Assembly (NCBI GenBank): GCA_963823275.1
Contig: CAWGKW010000002.1
Coordinates: 558,001-622,000, forward strand
DNA length: 64,000 bases
Source of the DNA: RHKX01 sp963823275
GTDB taxonomy: Bacteria > Actinomycetota > Thermoleophilia > Solirubrobacterales > 70-9
Reading direction: 5' to 3'
Numbering within the stretch: position 1 is the first letter of the stretch; every line of letters starts with the position of its first letter. The notes under the pieces are model-generated. The model searched no databases. It was not told where the DNA came from and was given only the letters and a program-made list of their open reading frames with translations. The translations under genes and the position numbers were made by a program. Below, piece by piece: positions 11,159-19,178 of this stretch.

Positions 11159-11247
11159 CGGGGCCGAGCGACTGGTCGGTTGCGGCGCTGAGCGCGCCGC
11201 TTTCGACCGATCGGCGACCTGTGAGCCGGCCGGATACGCTTCAGCCC

Positions 11248-11657
11248 ATGAGTGAGCGCAAGATTCGCGTGGTTGTGGCCAAGCCCGGCCTCGACGGTCA
11301 TGACCGCGGGGCGAAGATCATCGCCCGCGCTCTGCGCGATGCCGGCATGGAGGTCATCTACACCGGCCTGCATCAGACGCCCGAGCAGATCGCCGCGACG
11401 GTGATCCAGGAGGACGCCGATGCGGTAGGCCTCTCGATCCTCTCCGGCGCTCACATGACCCTGGTCCCGAAGATCGTCTCGATGCTGCGCGAGCAGGGTG
11501 CCGAGGATGTCGCTGGTGACGGTGGGGGGAACGATCCCCGCCGACGACATCCCCGAGCTCAAGCGGCTCGGGGTGGCCGAGGTGTTCACTCCCGGGTTCG
11601 CCGACCGACGACATCGTCGAGTTCCTGCGCGCCGGCGTCGGCGCGGCCGCCAGGTAG
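11248..11657 (+). CDS. Methylmalonyl-CoA mutase B12-binding small subunit (two +1 frame disruptions)
   Basis: Joined frames give about 135 residues of cobalamin-binding domain. It begins MSERKIRVVVAKPGLDGHDRG, which contains the DxHxxG-type motif (GLDGHDRGAKI) whose histidine is the lower axial ligand of cobalt. It continues with IYTGLHQTPEQIAATVIQ, VGLSILSGAHMTL and VTVGGTIPADDIPELKRLGV, and ends TDDIVEFLRAGVGAAAR. This is the separate small subunit that pairs with the catalytic subunit at 8972. Extra bases occur near 11510-11513 and 11602-11605. A GTG/ATG choice is not an issue: ATG at 11248 is directly before the conserved N-terminus. Confidence 0.85.
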
Positions 11658-11695
11658 ATCGACGACCGACTGGCAGCACCTTGCGGCTGAACCAG

Positions 11696-11719
11696 CCGGA
11701 CGCGAAGCGGAGGATCCGG
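11696..11719. repeat. Interspersed palindromic repeat, single copy
   Basis: CCGGA (11696-11700), a loop containing CGC-GAA-GCG and GAGGA, then TCCGG (11715-11719), followed by GCGGAGTCACC. The same core (GGACGCG-A-GCGGAGGATCC, then a GG-CGG-GT element) occurs in the tandem copies at 25.9-26.1 kb, so this is a dispersed genomic repeat rather than part of a gene. Confidence 0.6.
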
Positions 11720-11790
11720 GCGGAGTCACCTGACGACTGCACCGGGACTCCGGGCGGAAGCGGTGGTTCAGGACGCCCTTTCGAGGGCAC

Positions 11791-11812
11791 CGATTGACAA
11801 GTCAGTCAATCG
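11791..11812. promoter_or_regulatory. Palindromic operator candidate upstream of etfBA
   Basis: A perfect inverted repeat with 8-base arms, CGATTGAC (11791-11798) and GTCAATCG (11805-11812), separated by AAGTCA. A nested TGAC-AA-GTCA repeat lies inside. It sits 54 bases before the etfB start and includes a TTGACA-like -35 hexamer, so a bound repressor would block transcription. Size and symmetry fit a TetR-family dimer site such as those controlling fatty-acid oxidation genes in other bacteria. No tetR gene is in the window. Confidence 0.55.
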
Positions 11813-11865
11813 CCCGACGAACCGGTAGCATTCCCGGCCGCAAGTCCCCCAAGGAGGCACCCACT

Positions 11866-12657
11866 TTGAAGATCTGTTGCCTAGTCAAGGAGGTCCCGGA
11901 CGCCGCTGTGCAGAAGCGGATCGACTCCGGAACCAAGCGGCTCGACCGCTCTGGCGAAAAAACACTGAACCAGTTCGACACTCACGGGATCGAAGCTGCG
12001 ATGCAGATCCGTGAGGGAGGCGTGGTCGACGTCGACGAGATCGTCGCCGTCACGATGGGTCCGGAGACCGCGGCCCGCGCACTGCACAAGGCCGTCGCCC
12101 TCGGCGCCGACCGCTCCGTGCACCTGACCGACGCAGCCCTGGCGGGCTCCGACGTCTGCGCGACGGGTTACGCCCTCGCGAAGGTGCTCGAGTCCGAGTC
12201 CCCGGATCTGGTCCTGCTGGGCCAGCAATCCGACGACGGCGAGTGTTACGTGGTCGGCGCGGTCGTGGCGGATCATCTGAAGATGCCGTCGCTGACGCAG
12301 GTGATCAAGATGGACGTCGAGGGTGAGAAGCTCCGCTGCGAGCGTCAGGCCGAGTACGGGTACGACACCGTGGAGATCCAGCTGCCGGCCGTGATCAGCG
12401 TCGGTGACGCGATCAACGAGCCCCGCTACCCGTCGCTGAAGGCGATCATGGGGGCGAAGAAGAAGCCGCTGGACACCAAGGCCTCCGGCGACGTCGGCAT
12501 CGAGGCCGACAGGGTCGGCGAAGCCGGCTCACAGACTCAGGTCCTCTCGATCAACCCGCCGCCCGCCAAGCAGGCCGGCGAGGTCTTCGAGGACGAGGAC
12601 ACCAACGAGACGGTCGAGAAGATCGTCGCTTGGCTCGACGAAAGGAAGCTGATCTAG
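11866..12657 (+). CDS. etfB: Electron transfer flavoprotein beta subunit
   Basis: A 263-residue ETF beta subunit, which with EtfA carries electrons from acyl-CoA dehydrogenases to ETF-quinone oxidoreductase. The N-terminus LKICCLVKEVPD and the AMP-binding region (VAVTMGPETAARALHKAVALGADRSVHLTD, then LVLLGQQSDDGECYVVGAVVA) are typical. The start is a TTG at 11866: AAGGAGG lies eight bases upstream (11851-11857), and the family begins exactly there. The frame runs back to an ATG at 11794, but that lies inside the operator palindrome. First gene of etfB-etfA-ETF-QO. Confidence 0.93.
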   Translation: MKICCLVKEVPDAAVQKRIDSGTKRLDRSGEKTLNQFDTHGIEAAMQIREGGVVDVDEIVAVTMGPETAARALHKAVALGADRSVHLTDAALAGSDVCATGYALAKVLESESPDLVLLGQQSDDGECYVVGAVVADHLKMPSLTQVIKMDVEGEKLRCERQAEYGYDTVEIQLPAVISVGDAINEPRYPSLKAIMGAKKKPLDTKASGDVGIEADRVGEAGSQTQVLSINPPPAKQAGEVFEDEDTNETVEKIVAWLDERKLI

Positions 12658-13635
12658 ATGGCCGACATCCTGGTCTACGCCCTCCATGACGACGCGGGCG
12701 CCTTCAACAAGAACTCGCTCGGCGCGATTTCGGAGGCCTCGAAGCTGGCCTCCGCGACCGGCGGCACCGCGAGCGTCGCGATCGTCGGCGACATCGCCGA
12801 CGACGCCGCGGCAAGCCTCGGCAACTACGGCGCGAGCAAGGTCTACCGGGCCAAGTCATGCCCGGAGGGTCTCGCCCAGCCGATCGTCGACGTGATGGCG
12901 AAGGTGATCACCGAAAACGGCATCGGCTACGCCCTGTTCGGCGGCGGCCTGCTCGGATTCGAGATCGGCGCAGGCCTGACGGCGCGCCTCGGCGCCGGCG
13001 TGACCATGGAGGTCACTGCGGTCAAGGCCGACGGCGACAAGCTGATCGCCGAGCGCCCGGTCCTGCAGGACTCGGCGATCGTCGACGTCGGATACGTCGG
13101 CGAGCCGGGGATCATCATCGGCCGCCTGAACGCCTTCGACATCAACGAGCCGAGCTCGGAGGCCGCCGAGGTCGTCGACGTCGACGTCGAGCTGTCGGAG
13201 TGGTCGACGAGGGCAACCATGGTCACCCGAGGTGAGGCCCGCGGTGAGGACGTCAACATCGAGGATGCGGAGATCCTCGTCGGTGGCGGTCGCGGACTGG
13301 GCGAGAAGGACAACTTCAAGCTCGCCGAGGACCTGGCCGAGTCGATGGGCGGAGCCGTTGCGGCCACCCGCGCGGTCGTCGACGCCGGTTGGTACCCGTA
13401 TTCGACTCAGATCGGTCAGACCGGCAAGACGGTCGCCCCGAAGCTGTACCTCGCGGCCGGTATCTCCGGCGCGATCCAGCACAAGGTCGGCATGCAGAGC
13501 TCCGAGAACATCCTCGCGATCAACAAGGACCAGAACGCGCCGATCTTCGAGTTCTGCGACCTCGGCGTCGTCGGCGATCTGCACAAGATCATGCCCAAGC
13601 TGACCGAGGCGATCAAGGTCAAGAAGGCCGGCTGA
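12658..13635 (+). CDS. etfA: Electron transfer flavoprotein alpha subunit
   Basis: A 325-residue ETF alpha subunit. Its ATG follows the etfB stop with no gap. The C-terminal FAD-binding domain is clear: ILVGGGRGLGEKDNFKLAEDLAE, AVVDAGWYPYSTQIGQTGKTVAPKLYLAAGISGAIQHKVGM and ILAINKDQNAPIFEFCDLGVVGDL. It receives electrons from acyl-CoA dehydrogenases in the cytosol. Co-transcribed with etfB and, eight bases later, the quinone oxidoreductase gene. Confidence 0.95.
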   Translation: MADILVYALHDDAGAFNKNSLGAISEASKLASATGGTASVAIVGDIADDAAASLGNYGASKVYRAKSCPEGLAQPIVDVMAKVITENGIGYALFGGGLLGFEIGAGLTARLGAGVTMEVTAVKADGDKLIAERPVLQDSAIVDVGYVGEPGIIIGRLNAFDINEPSSEAAEVVDVDVELSEWSTRATMVTRGEARGEDVNIEDAEILVGGGRGLGEKDNFKLAEDLAESMGGAVAATRAVVDAGWYPYSTQIGQTGKTVAPKLYLAAGISGAIQHKVGMQSSENILAINKDQNAPIFEFCDLGVVGDLHKIMPKLTEAIKVKKAG

Positions 13636-13643
13636 ACCAGCCC

Positions 13644-15344
13644 ATGGGCGTAGCTCCGGACAAGTTCCCGCCGCCGTTCGATCCGAACGACTACATCGGT
13701 CCGCCCACCGACCCGGAGGACGAGCGCCTCGAGGTTGGTGTGGCGATCGTCGGCGGCGGACCCGCCGGCCTCGCCTGTGCGAACCGGATGATGCAGCTGC
13801 TCGCCGACGAGCCGGAACTGACCGAGCAGCTTGGTGAGGTACCGGTCGCGGTCGTCGAGAAGGGCAAGGTCTGCGGAGCACATCTACTGAGCGGAGCCAA
13901 CATGCGCCCCTCGGCGATGGAGGAGCTGTTCCCCGACCTCGACAAGTCCGAATGGCCCGCCTACCAGGAGGTCACCAAGGACTCGGTCTACCTGCTGACC
14001 AGCAAGAACGCGCTGCCGCTGAAGCCGATGCCGCCGAACTTCAAAAACCACGGCAACTACGGCATCTCGGTCTCCAAGGTCGGCCGCTTCCTCGCCGACA
14101 GGGCGGAGGAAGCCGGCGCCTACATTCTCACCGAGACCGCAGCCGACAAGCTGCTGGTGGAGGACCGCATCGTCCGCGGCGTTCGTTCGGGCGACAAGGG
14201 CCGCGACCGCGAGGGCAAGGAGCTCGGCAACTTCGAACCCGGCTCCGACCTGCAGGCGAAGGCGACCGTACTCGCCGAGGGCACGCTCGGCCACCTCACC
14301 TACTCGGCGCTCGACTACTACGACCTGCATGGCCGCGACCCACAGCGCTGGGAGCTAGGGGTCAAGGAGGTCTGGGAGGTCTCCGAACCCCTCGACCAGG
14401 TCATCCACACGATGGGCTGGCCACTGCGCAAGGGCGCCAAACACAACGAGTTCGGCGGCAGCTTCATCTACCCGATGGGCGAGGACAAGATCTGCATCGG
14501 CATGGTCATCGGCCTCGACTACACCGACGCGACCGTCTCCTGCCACGACCTGCTGCAGGAGCTCAAGACTCACCCCTTCATCAAGAAGATCCTCGCCGGC
14601 GGCAAGCGGGTCGGATGGGGCGCCAAGACGATCCCATCGGGCGGCTACTGGGCGATGCCGAAGAAGCTCGCCGTGCCGGGAATGATGATCTGCGGCGACG
14701 CGGCGGGGATGGTCAACATCCCGACCCTGAAGGGGGTCCACTACGCGATGCACGCCGGCATCTTCGCCGCCGAGGCGATCGTCGAGGAGCTGAAGCGCGA
14801 TCCCGAGTCGGTCGACTTCTCGGGCTACGAGAAGAAGGTCCGGGGCTCGCTGATCGAGAAGGAGCTCTACGAGTCCCGCAACATGCGTCAACCCTTCGAG
14901 AAGGGCTTCTTCGTGGGTGGCGCGATCGCTTCGGCGATGACGATCACGAAGGGTGCATTCCCTGGCGGGCATTGGGACCAGGAGCCCGATGCCGAGCACG
15001 AGATGACGATCGGAAAGGGCGCCGACGGTTACCCCAAGCCGGACGGCGAGCTCACCTTCGACAAGCTCGGCTCGGTGTTCCTGAGCGGCAACGCGACCCG
15101 CGACGACGCTCCGAACCACGTCCGGATCCAGACCCACGTGCCGCGCGAGATCGCCCAGACCTGGGTTTCGATGTGCCCCGCGCAGGTCTACGAGATCCCC
15201 GAGGCTCAGCTCGAGAACGGCGCCGCCGAGGTCGACGTCCACGTCACCGCCTCCAACTGCGTCCAGTGCGGTGCGATCACCGCCAAGGGCGGGCGTCTGA
15301 CGATGCCCGAGGGCGGCGACGGCCCTCTCTACCAAGAGGTCTAG
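13644..15344 (+). CDS. Electron transfer flavoprotein-quinone oxidoreductase
   Basis: A 566-residue ETF-QO, which oxidises ETF and reduces membrane quinone. The N-terminal FAD dinucleotide fold is VAIVGGGPAGLACANRM; the region from KVCGAHLLSGANM through ICGDAAGMVNIPTLKGVHYAMHAG is typical of the FixC/ETF-QO family. The C-terminal ferredoxin-like domain has CPAQVYE and then NCVQCGAITAKGG. Human-type enzymes have CxxCxxC here, but the third cysteine is isoleucine, so only three of the four usual 4Fe-4S ligands are visible. The reading frame is clean across this point. The partner genes etfBA directly upstream support the assignment. Confidence 0.92.
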   Translation: MGVAPDKFPPPFDPNDYIGPPTDPEDERLEVGVAIVGGGPAGLACANRMMQLLADEPELTEQLGEVPVAVVEKGKVCGAHLLSGANMRPSAMEELFPDLDKSEWPAYQEVTKDSVYLLTSKNALPLKPMPPNFKNHGNYGISVSKVGRFLADRAEEAGAYILTETAADKLLVEDRIVRGVRSGDKGRDREGKELGNFEPGSDLQAKATVLAEGTLGHLTYSALDYYDLHGRDPQRWELGVKEVWEVSEPLDQVIHTMGWPLRKGAKHNEFGGSFIYPMGEDKICIGMVIGLDYTDATVSCHDLLQELKTHPFIKKILAGGKRVGWGAKTIPSGGYWAMPKKLAVPGMMICGDAAGMVNIPTLKGVHYAMHAGIFAAEAIVEELKRDPESVDFSGYEKKVRGSLIEKELYESRNMRQPFEKGFFVGGAIASAMTITKGAFPGGHWDQEPDAEHEMTIGKGADGYPKPDGELTFDKLGSVFLSGNATRDDAPNHVRIQTHVPREIAQTWVSMCPAQVYEIPEAQLENGAAEVDVHVTASNCVQCGAITAKGGRLTMPEGGDGPLYQEV

Positions 15345-15358
15345 CTCGTGTCCCGGGA

Positions 15359-15724
15359 TCAGGCCGGCAGGGCGTCGGCCAGATCGACGACGACGTAGAC
15401 GATGACCGTCGCTCCGAGCAGCCGGCGGAACCAGTTGACCCCCTCGGCCAGCTCCAGGTAGGCCCAGGCGGTCAGGGCGACCGACGCGATCGCCAGCGCG
15501 ACGGATTCCGCATCCCCTGAGAGGAGTCTGGCTGAGAAGGCAGCGGTAATCCAGATCGCGATCGGTGCATTGGGAAACTGGGCGACCACGAGCCCCTTCA
15601 GCCGCAGCGAACCGAAGCGCAGCCGGGCCAGTCCCTCGGGATGCGCGTCCGCCGGCGCATCGATCCCCATCGACAGCAGCGGGGCGGAGTGATCCATCCC
15701 GAGAATGCTCATCGGCCGCTGCAT
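15359..15724 (-). CDS. Small membrane protein of unknown function
   Basis: A 121-residue protein with about three hydrophobic segments in the C-terminal two thirds (LVVAQFPNAPIAIWITAAF, AESVALAIASVALTAWAYL, RLLGATVIVYVVVDLADAL). Alternative starts at internal methionines (MSILGMDHSAP) are possible. It converges on the ETF-QO gene, leaving 14 bases between stops. No family recognised. Codon use resembles the neighbours, so it is probably real. Confidence 0.55.
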   Translation of the reverse strand: MQRPMSILGMDHSAPLLSMGIDAPADAHPEGLARLRFGSLRLKGLVVAQFPNAPIAIWITAAFSARLLSGDAESVALAIASVALTAWAYLELAEGVNWFRRLLGATVIVYVVVDLADALPA

Positions 15725-15789
15725 TGAGGCGACCCATTCATCGACGAATCCTGGCCGCTTCGCTCAGTCCAGCGACGTCATGACGCCGG

Positions 15790-15861
15790 TCACTTGACCC
15801 TCGGGTCGCTGTTCTCGCCGTCCTTGCCGACCACCTCGAAGTGCACAACGGGCTGTCCCAT
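15790..15861 (-). pseudogene. VOC/glyoxalase-family N-terminal fragment
   Basis: A 23-codon frame that begins MGQPVVHFEVVGKDGEN after a GGAGAG ribosome site, then stops. The opening matches the first beta strand of vicinal-oxygen-chelate proteins (M-GQPVVHFEI-GKD). The remaining roughly 100 residues expected for the family are missing; the next minus-strand gene starts 65 bases further on. It is best read as a remnant left by deletion or as an assembly junction. Confidence 0.4.
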
Positions 15862-16009
15862 GCTCTCTCCAACTCATCGATTGCGGCCACTGCCTTCAAC
15901 CTACACCCGAAACAGCCGCGAGTCGGGACGTTCACCGTCGCGGGCGACACGATGAACGCGCCGATCCGGTCCCCGTCGATGGGTCCGGCCCTCCTCGTAG
16001 CTTTGCGGC

Positions 16010-16528
16010 GTGCTTGCTTTCGCGATCCGCGTCCCGTCGGTCGAGGATCTCTTCGACCCCTTCAGCGCCGACCCGCTTGACCAGCGCCCGCTGCGCGAGG
16101 AGGTGCGCGAGCGAATCCTGCGGGCATGGATCGACACCAGGGAGGAGCGGCCGGAGCATCTGACGGTGGAGTTACCCGAGGGGGAGCATCGTGAGGGGCT
16201 TGGCGAGCGGCTCCAAGCTGCCATCCGTAACGATCTGAGCCGTGCCTACGAGGCGAGCAAGCACCTGTTCATCTTCACCAGAAGCGAACGTCGCGAGGCC
16301 CTGGTGGCGTTCTCGTTTCTAGTCGCCTGCCTTGTCGCCTCCAACCTCGTCGATCAGCTGACCGCTGACCGCAATTTCACGGTCGGCCTCTCCCAGGGTC
16401 TGGTCGTGCTGGGCTGGGTGGCGATGTGGCAGCCGGCGCAGCAGATGTTTCAGGCCGTCTCGCTCTGGCTGAGCAAGAACCGCTACCACGAGCTCTCACA
16501 GGTGCCGATCGAGGTCACGTGGGTGTGA
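16010..16528 (+). CDS. Hypothetical protein with two membrane helices
   Basis: A 172-residue protein of unknown function, GTG start at 16010. The first 90 residues are charged and helical (EDLFDPFSADPLDQRPLREE, with repeated Glu/Arg). Two hydrophobic segments follow (EALVAFSFLVACLVASNLV and LSQGLVVLGWVAMW), then a short amphipathic tail. No family recognised. Codon usage and the downstream gene 12 bases later support it as real. Confidence 0.6.
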   Translation: MLAFAIRVPSVEDLFDPFSADPLDQRPLREEVRERILRAWIDTREERPEHLTVELPEGEHREGLGERLQAAIRNDLSRAYEASKHLFIFTRSERREALVAFSFLVACLVASNLVDQLTADRNFTVGLSQGLVVLGWVAMWQPAQQMFQAVSLWLSKNRYHELSQVPIEVTWV

Positions 16529-16540
16529 GACGATGGAGAT

Positions 16541-17388
16541 GTGCGACTCGGAGACCACACACGTGCCCTGATCGCGTGCTCGCGATCGTGGCGTTCGCAT
16601 CCGTCACGCCGGCGATCGCGTCCGCGTACTCGCCGCCGCCGGTCGACGCCGGCTTCGACTACCAGATCGGTGGCGACTACCCGCTGTCCGGCGGGGGTTT
16701 CGGTGGTCTCTCGCGATTGGTTCAGCGGTAACCCCGCACCGAATCCCGCCTATTCGATCTGTTACGTCAACGCATTCCAGACGCAGGCCAACGAGCGCGG
16801 CACGACCGGCCCGACGAGCAATCCAACTGGCCTCGGAAGTTGGTGCTGAGCAGGCTCGGCGACGATCCCAAGTGGGGCGGGGAGTACCTGGTCGACATCA
16901 GCTCGGCGAGCAAGCGGAAGCGGGCCGCCGCCTGGGTCGACCAGATGATCGAGGGCTGCTCCGATAAGGGCTATCGACGCGGTCGAGTTCGACAATCTCG
17001 ACTCGTGGACCCGTTTCAATGGCACCCCGCTCAGGAAGCGGAAGGTCCCATTCGGTAAACCGGATGCGCTCGCCTACGCAAAGCTGCTCGCCAACCGCAC
17101 CCATGCACTTGACATGGCGGTTGGCCAGAAGAACACCGCCGACGTCACCGGTGGGCAGTCGGCGGACAGGTCGGATTCGATTTCGCGATCGCCGAGGAGT
17201 GCGCGCGCTACGACGAGTGCGACCGTTACCAGGTCCGTATACGGAGACCATGTGATCGCCGTCGAGTACCGGCGTGGGGACTTCAGCGAAGACCTGCGAG
17301 GACGGTCGGCGATCGGATCTCGGTGGTGATGCGCGATCGCTTGGTCAGCAAGCCGGGTTCGAAGCGATACGTCTACGACGCCTGCTGA
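16541..17388 (+). pseudogene. GH114-like secreted endo-alpha-1,4-polygalactosaminidase, multiply frameshifted
   Basis: Fragments in all three plus frames join into one protein of about 280 residues. Order: signal peptide (LAIVAFASVTPAIASA), FDYQIGGDYPL, VVSRDWFSGNPAPNPAYSICY VNAFQTQ, VDISSASKRKRAAAW, YDAVEFDNLDSWTRF, TGGQSADR, FDFAIAEECARYDECDRY, VYGDHVIAVEY, SVVMRDRLVSKPGSKRY and a final YDAC. This matches actinobacterial GH114/TM1410-like enzymes. At least six indels of both signs occur (near 16572, 16700, 16800, 16979, 17172, 17230, and another around 17300). Unlike most other disrupted genes here, gains and losses alternate, so either real decay or a locally poor sequence is possible. If functional, it would cut galactosaminoglycan outside the cell. 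Confidence 0.65.
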
Positions 17389-17457
17389 GCCGACAGGCCG
17401 GCCTCCTACGAGGGGGCGAACCTCGACCTCGACCGCTGAGCGCAATGCTGTGTCCCG

Positions 17458-17769
17458 ATGACCTTCGACGACGCACTCGCCGCTCTGCTCGCCCTCGTCG
17501 GCCGTCGGGTCGACGTGCATGTGGTCTCGGCCGGCGAGAGCCCCCATCTGGTCGCCACGTTCGGCGGGATCCTGCAGGCCGGCTACTCGATGACCGGTGG
17601 TGAGCCAAGCGAGCACGAGGCCATCTACATCCGCCTCGAGGCCGGTGAGGAGATGAGCTCGATCAGCCTCAACCGCGAGGTCTACCGTGGCGCGATCGAG
17701 CATGAGGACGGTTCGCTCACCCTCCAGCTCGGGGGCGTTGAGATGCTGATCGCGGTCAGGGAGCCATGA
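17458..17769 (+). CDS. Hypothetical protein, 103 residues
   Basis: A soluble 103-residue protein beginning MTFDDALAALLALVGRRVDV, with beta-rich sequence (VHVVSAGESPHLVATFGGIL, EAIYIRLEAGEEMSSISL). No domain is recognised. It has an ATG start, clean frame and neighbour-like codon use. The small size and alternating strands suggest a compact beta barrel, but that is speculation. It lies between the disrupted GH114 gene and the P450. Confidence 0.6.
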   Translation: MTFDDALAALLALVGRRVDVHVVSAGESPHLVATFGGILQAGYSMTGGEPSEHEAIYIRLEAGEEMSSISLNREVYRGAIEHEDGSLTLQLGGVEMLIAVREP

Positions 17770-17815
17770 GCTTTCATGCGGTTCGGGCATCGCCGATGGC
17801 GTAAGCTCGGCGATC

Positions 17816-19165
17816 GTGTCATCACCTGATGTAACCCTTTCCGCGAGAGATCGTTCGAGCCGGGTTGCCGCCCCGCCCGGACCTCTCCCGTTTCATGATG
17901 AGCGCGGGATTCATGCTGACTCCCACCCGGTTCCTCGACGCCTGTCACCGCCGCTGCGGCGACTACTTCACACTTCGTCCCACGCCCGACCGCGACGTCG
18001 TTTTCACCGTCGACCCGGCGGCGGTCAAGAGAGTCTTCACCGGCGATCCCAATCTCCTCTACGCAGGCGAGGGCAACATCACGCTGGCGCCGATCCTCGG
18101 CCCTGGGTCAGTGCTGCTGCTCGACGGAGACGAGCATCTGCGGCACCGCCGTATGCTCCTGCCGCCGTTCCACGGTGAGCGGATGCGCGACTACGGCGCG
18201 GTGATGGCCGAGGTCGCCGAACGCCACGTATCCGGGTGGCCGACGGGAGAACGATTCGCGGTCCTGCCGAGCATGCAGTCGATCACCCTCGAGATCATCA
18301 TGCGGGCGGTCTTCGGGTTCGAGGACTCAGAGCGCCGGCAGCGGATCGGCGATCCGCTGCGACGGCTGCTCAATACCGTCAGCAGCCGCCCTCGCGTGCT
18401 CGCGATGGCGCTCACCGCCGGCCGCAGCGGTCCGCTCAGCCCCTGGCGCCGTTTCGCGGCGATCCGCCGGGAGGCGGACGGTCATCTCTACGAGGAGATC
18501 CGCGCCCGCCGCCGTGACCCCCACGGCTCTGAGGGCGACGACATCTTCTCGATGCTGCTCGCCGCCCGCGACCCCGACGGTGAGCCGCTGACCGACTCCG
18601 AGATGCGGGACGAACTGATGACCCTGCTGGTGGCCGGGCATGAGACGACGGCGACGGCGCTGTCGTGGACGCTCGAGCGGCTGGTCCGCACGCCCGAGGT
18701 GCTTCACACGCTGCTCGACGAGGAACGAGCCGGTCGCGGGGACTACCTCGACGCTGTGATCAAGGAGTCGCTTCGCCTCCGGCCGGTCGTCCCGGCCGTC
18801 GTCCGCCGGCTTCAGGCGCCGATGGAGTTCGGGGGCTGGGAGCTTCCCGCCGGCGTCAACATCGCCCCGTCGATCTACCTGATGCACAGGAGGGCCGATC
18901 TCTTCCCCGAGCCGCTGGCGTTCCGTCCCGAACGCTTCCTCGGCGACGAGACGCCCGGTACCTACGAGTGGATCCCCTTCGGCGGCGGGGTGCGCGATGT
19001 CTCGGCGCCAGCTTCGCTCTCTTCGAGATGAAGGTCGTCCTGCGGACCGTGCTCGCTCAGGTCAGGCTGAACGAGGAGCCCGGGCGGCGGCCCGAGAGCG
19101 TGACCAGGCGCGCGATCACGTTCGCTCCGGCTCGCGGAGCCCGCCTCGTGGTCCGGGCCAACTGA
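17816..19165 (+). CDS. Cytochrome P450 (one +1 and one -1 frame disruption)
   Basis: A class I bacterial cytochrome P450 of about 449 residues. Motifs: the oxygen-activation helix VAGHETTATALSW, the ExxR helix KESLRLRP, a PERF-type segment (FRPERFLGDE), and the heme loop FGGGVR-RCLGASFALFEMKVVL, whose cysteine binds heme iron. A missing base at about 18993-18997 breaks the frame two codons before that cysteine. An extra G at 17862-17864 separates a GTG start at 17816 (SSPDVTLSARDRSSR) from the main frame; a TTG at 17865 is the alternative start. Substrate unknown. Convergent with an alcohol dehydrogenase, which could act on its product. Confidence 0.8.
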
Positions 19166-19178
19166 GGGCTGGGATCGA

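Noticed and set aside
14355..15737. 460-codon minus-strand frame opposite ETF-QO
   Set aside because: Antisense shadow; ETF-QO on the plus strand is unambiguous.
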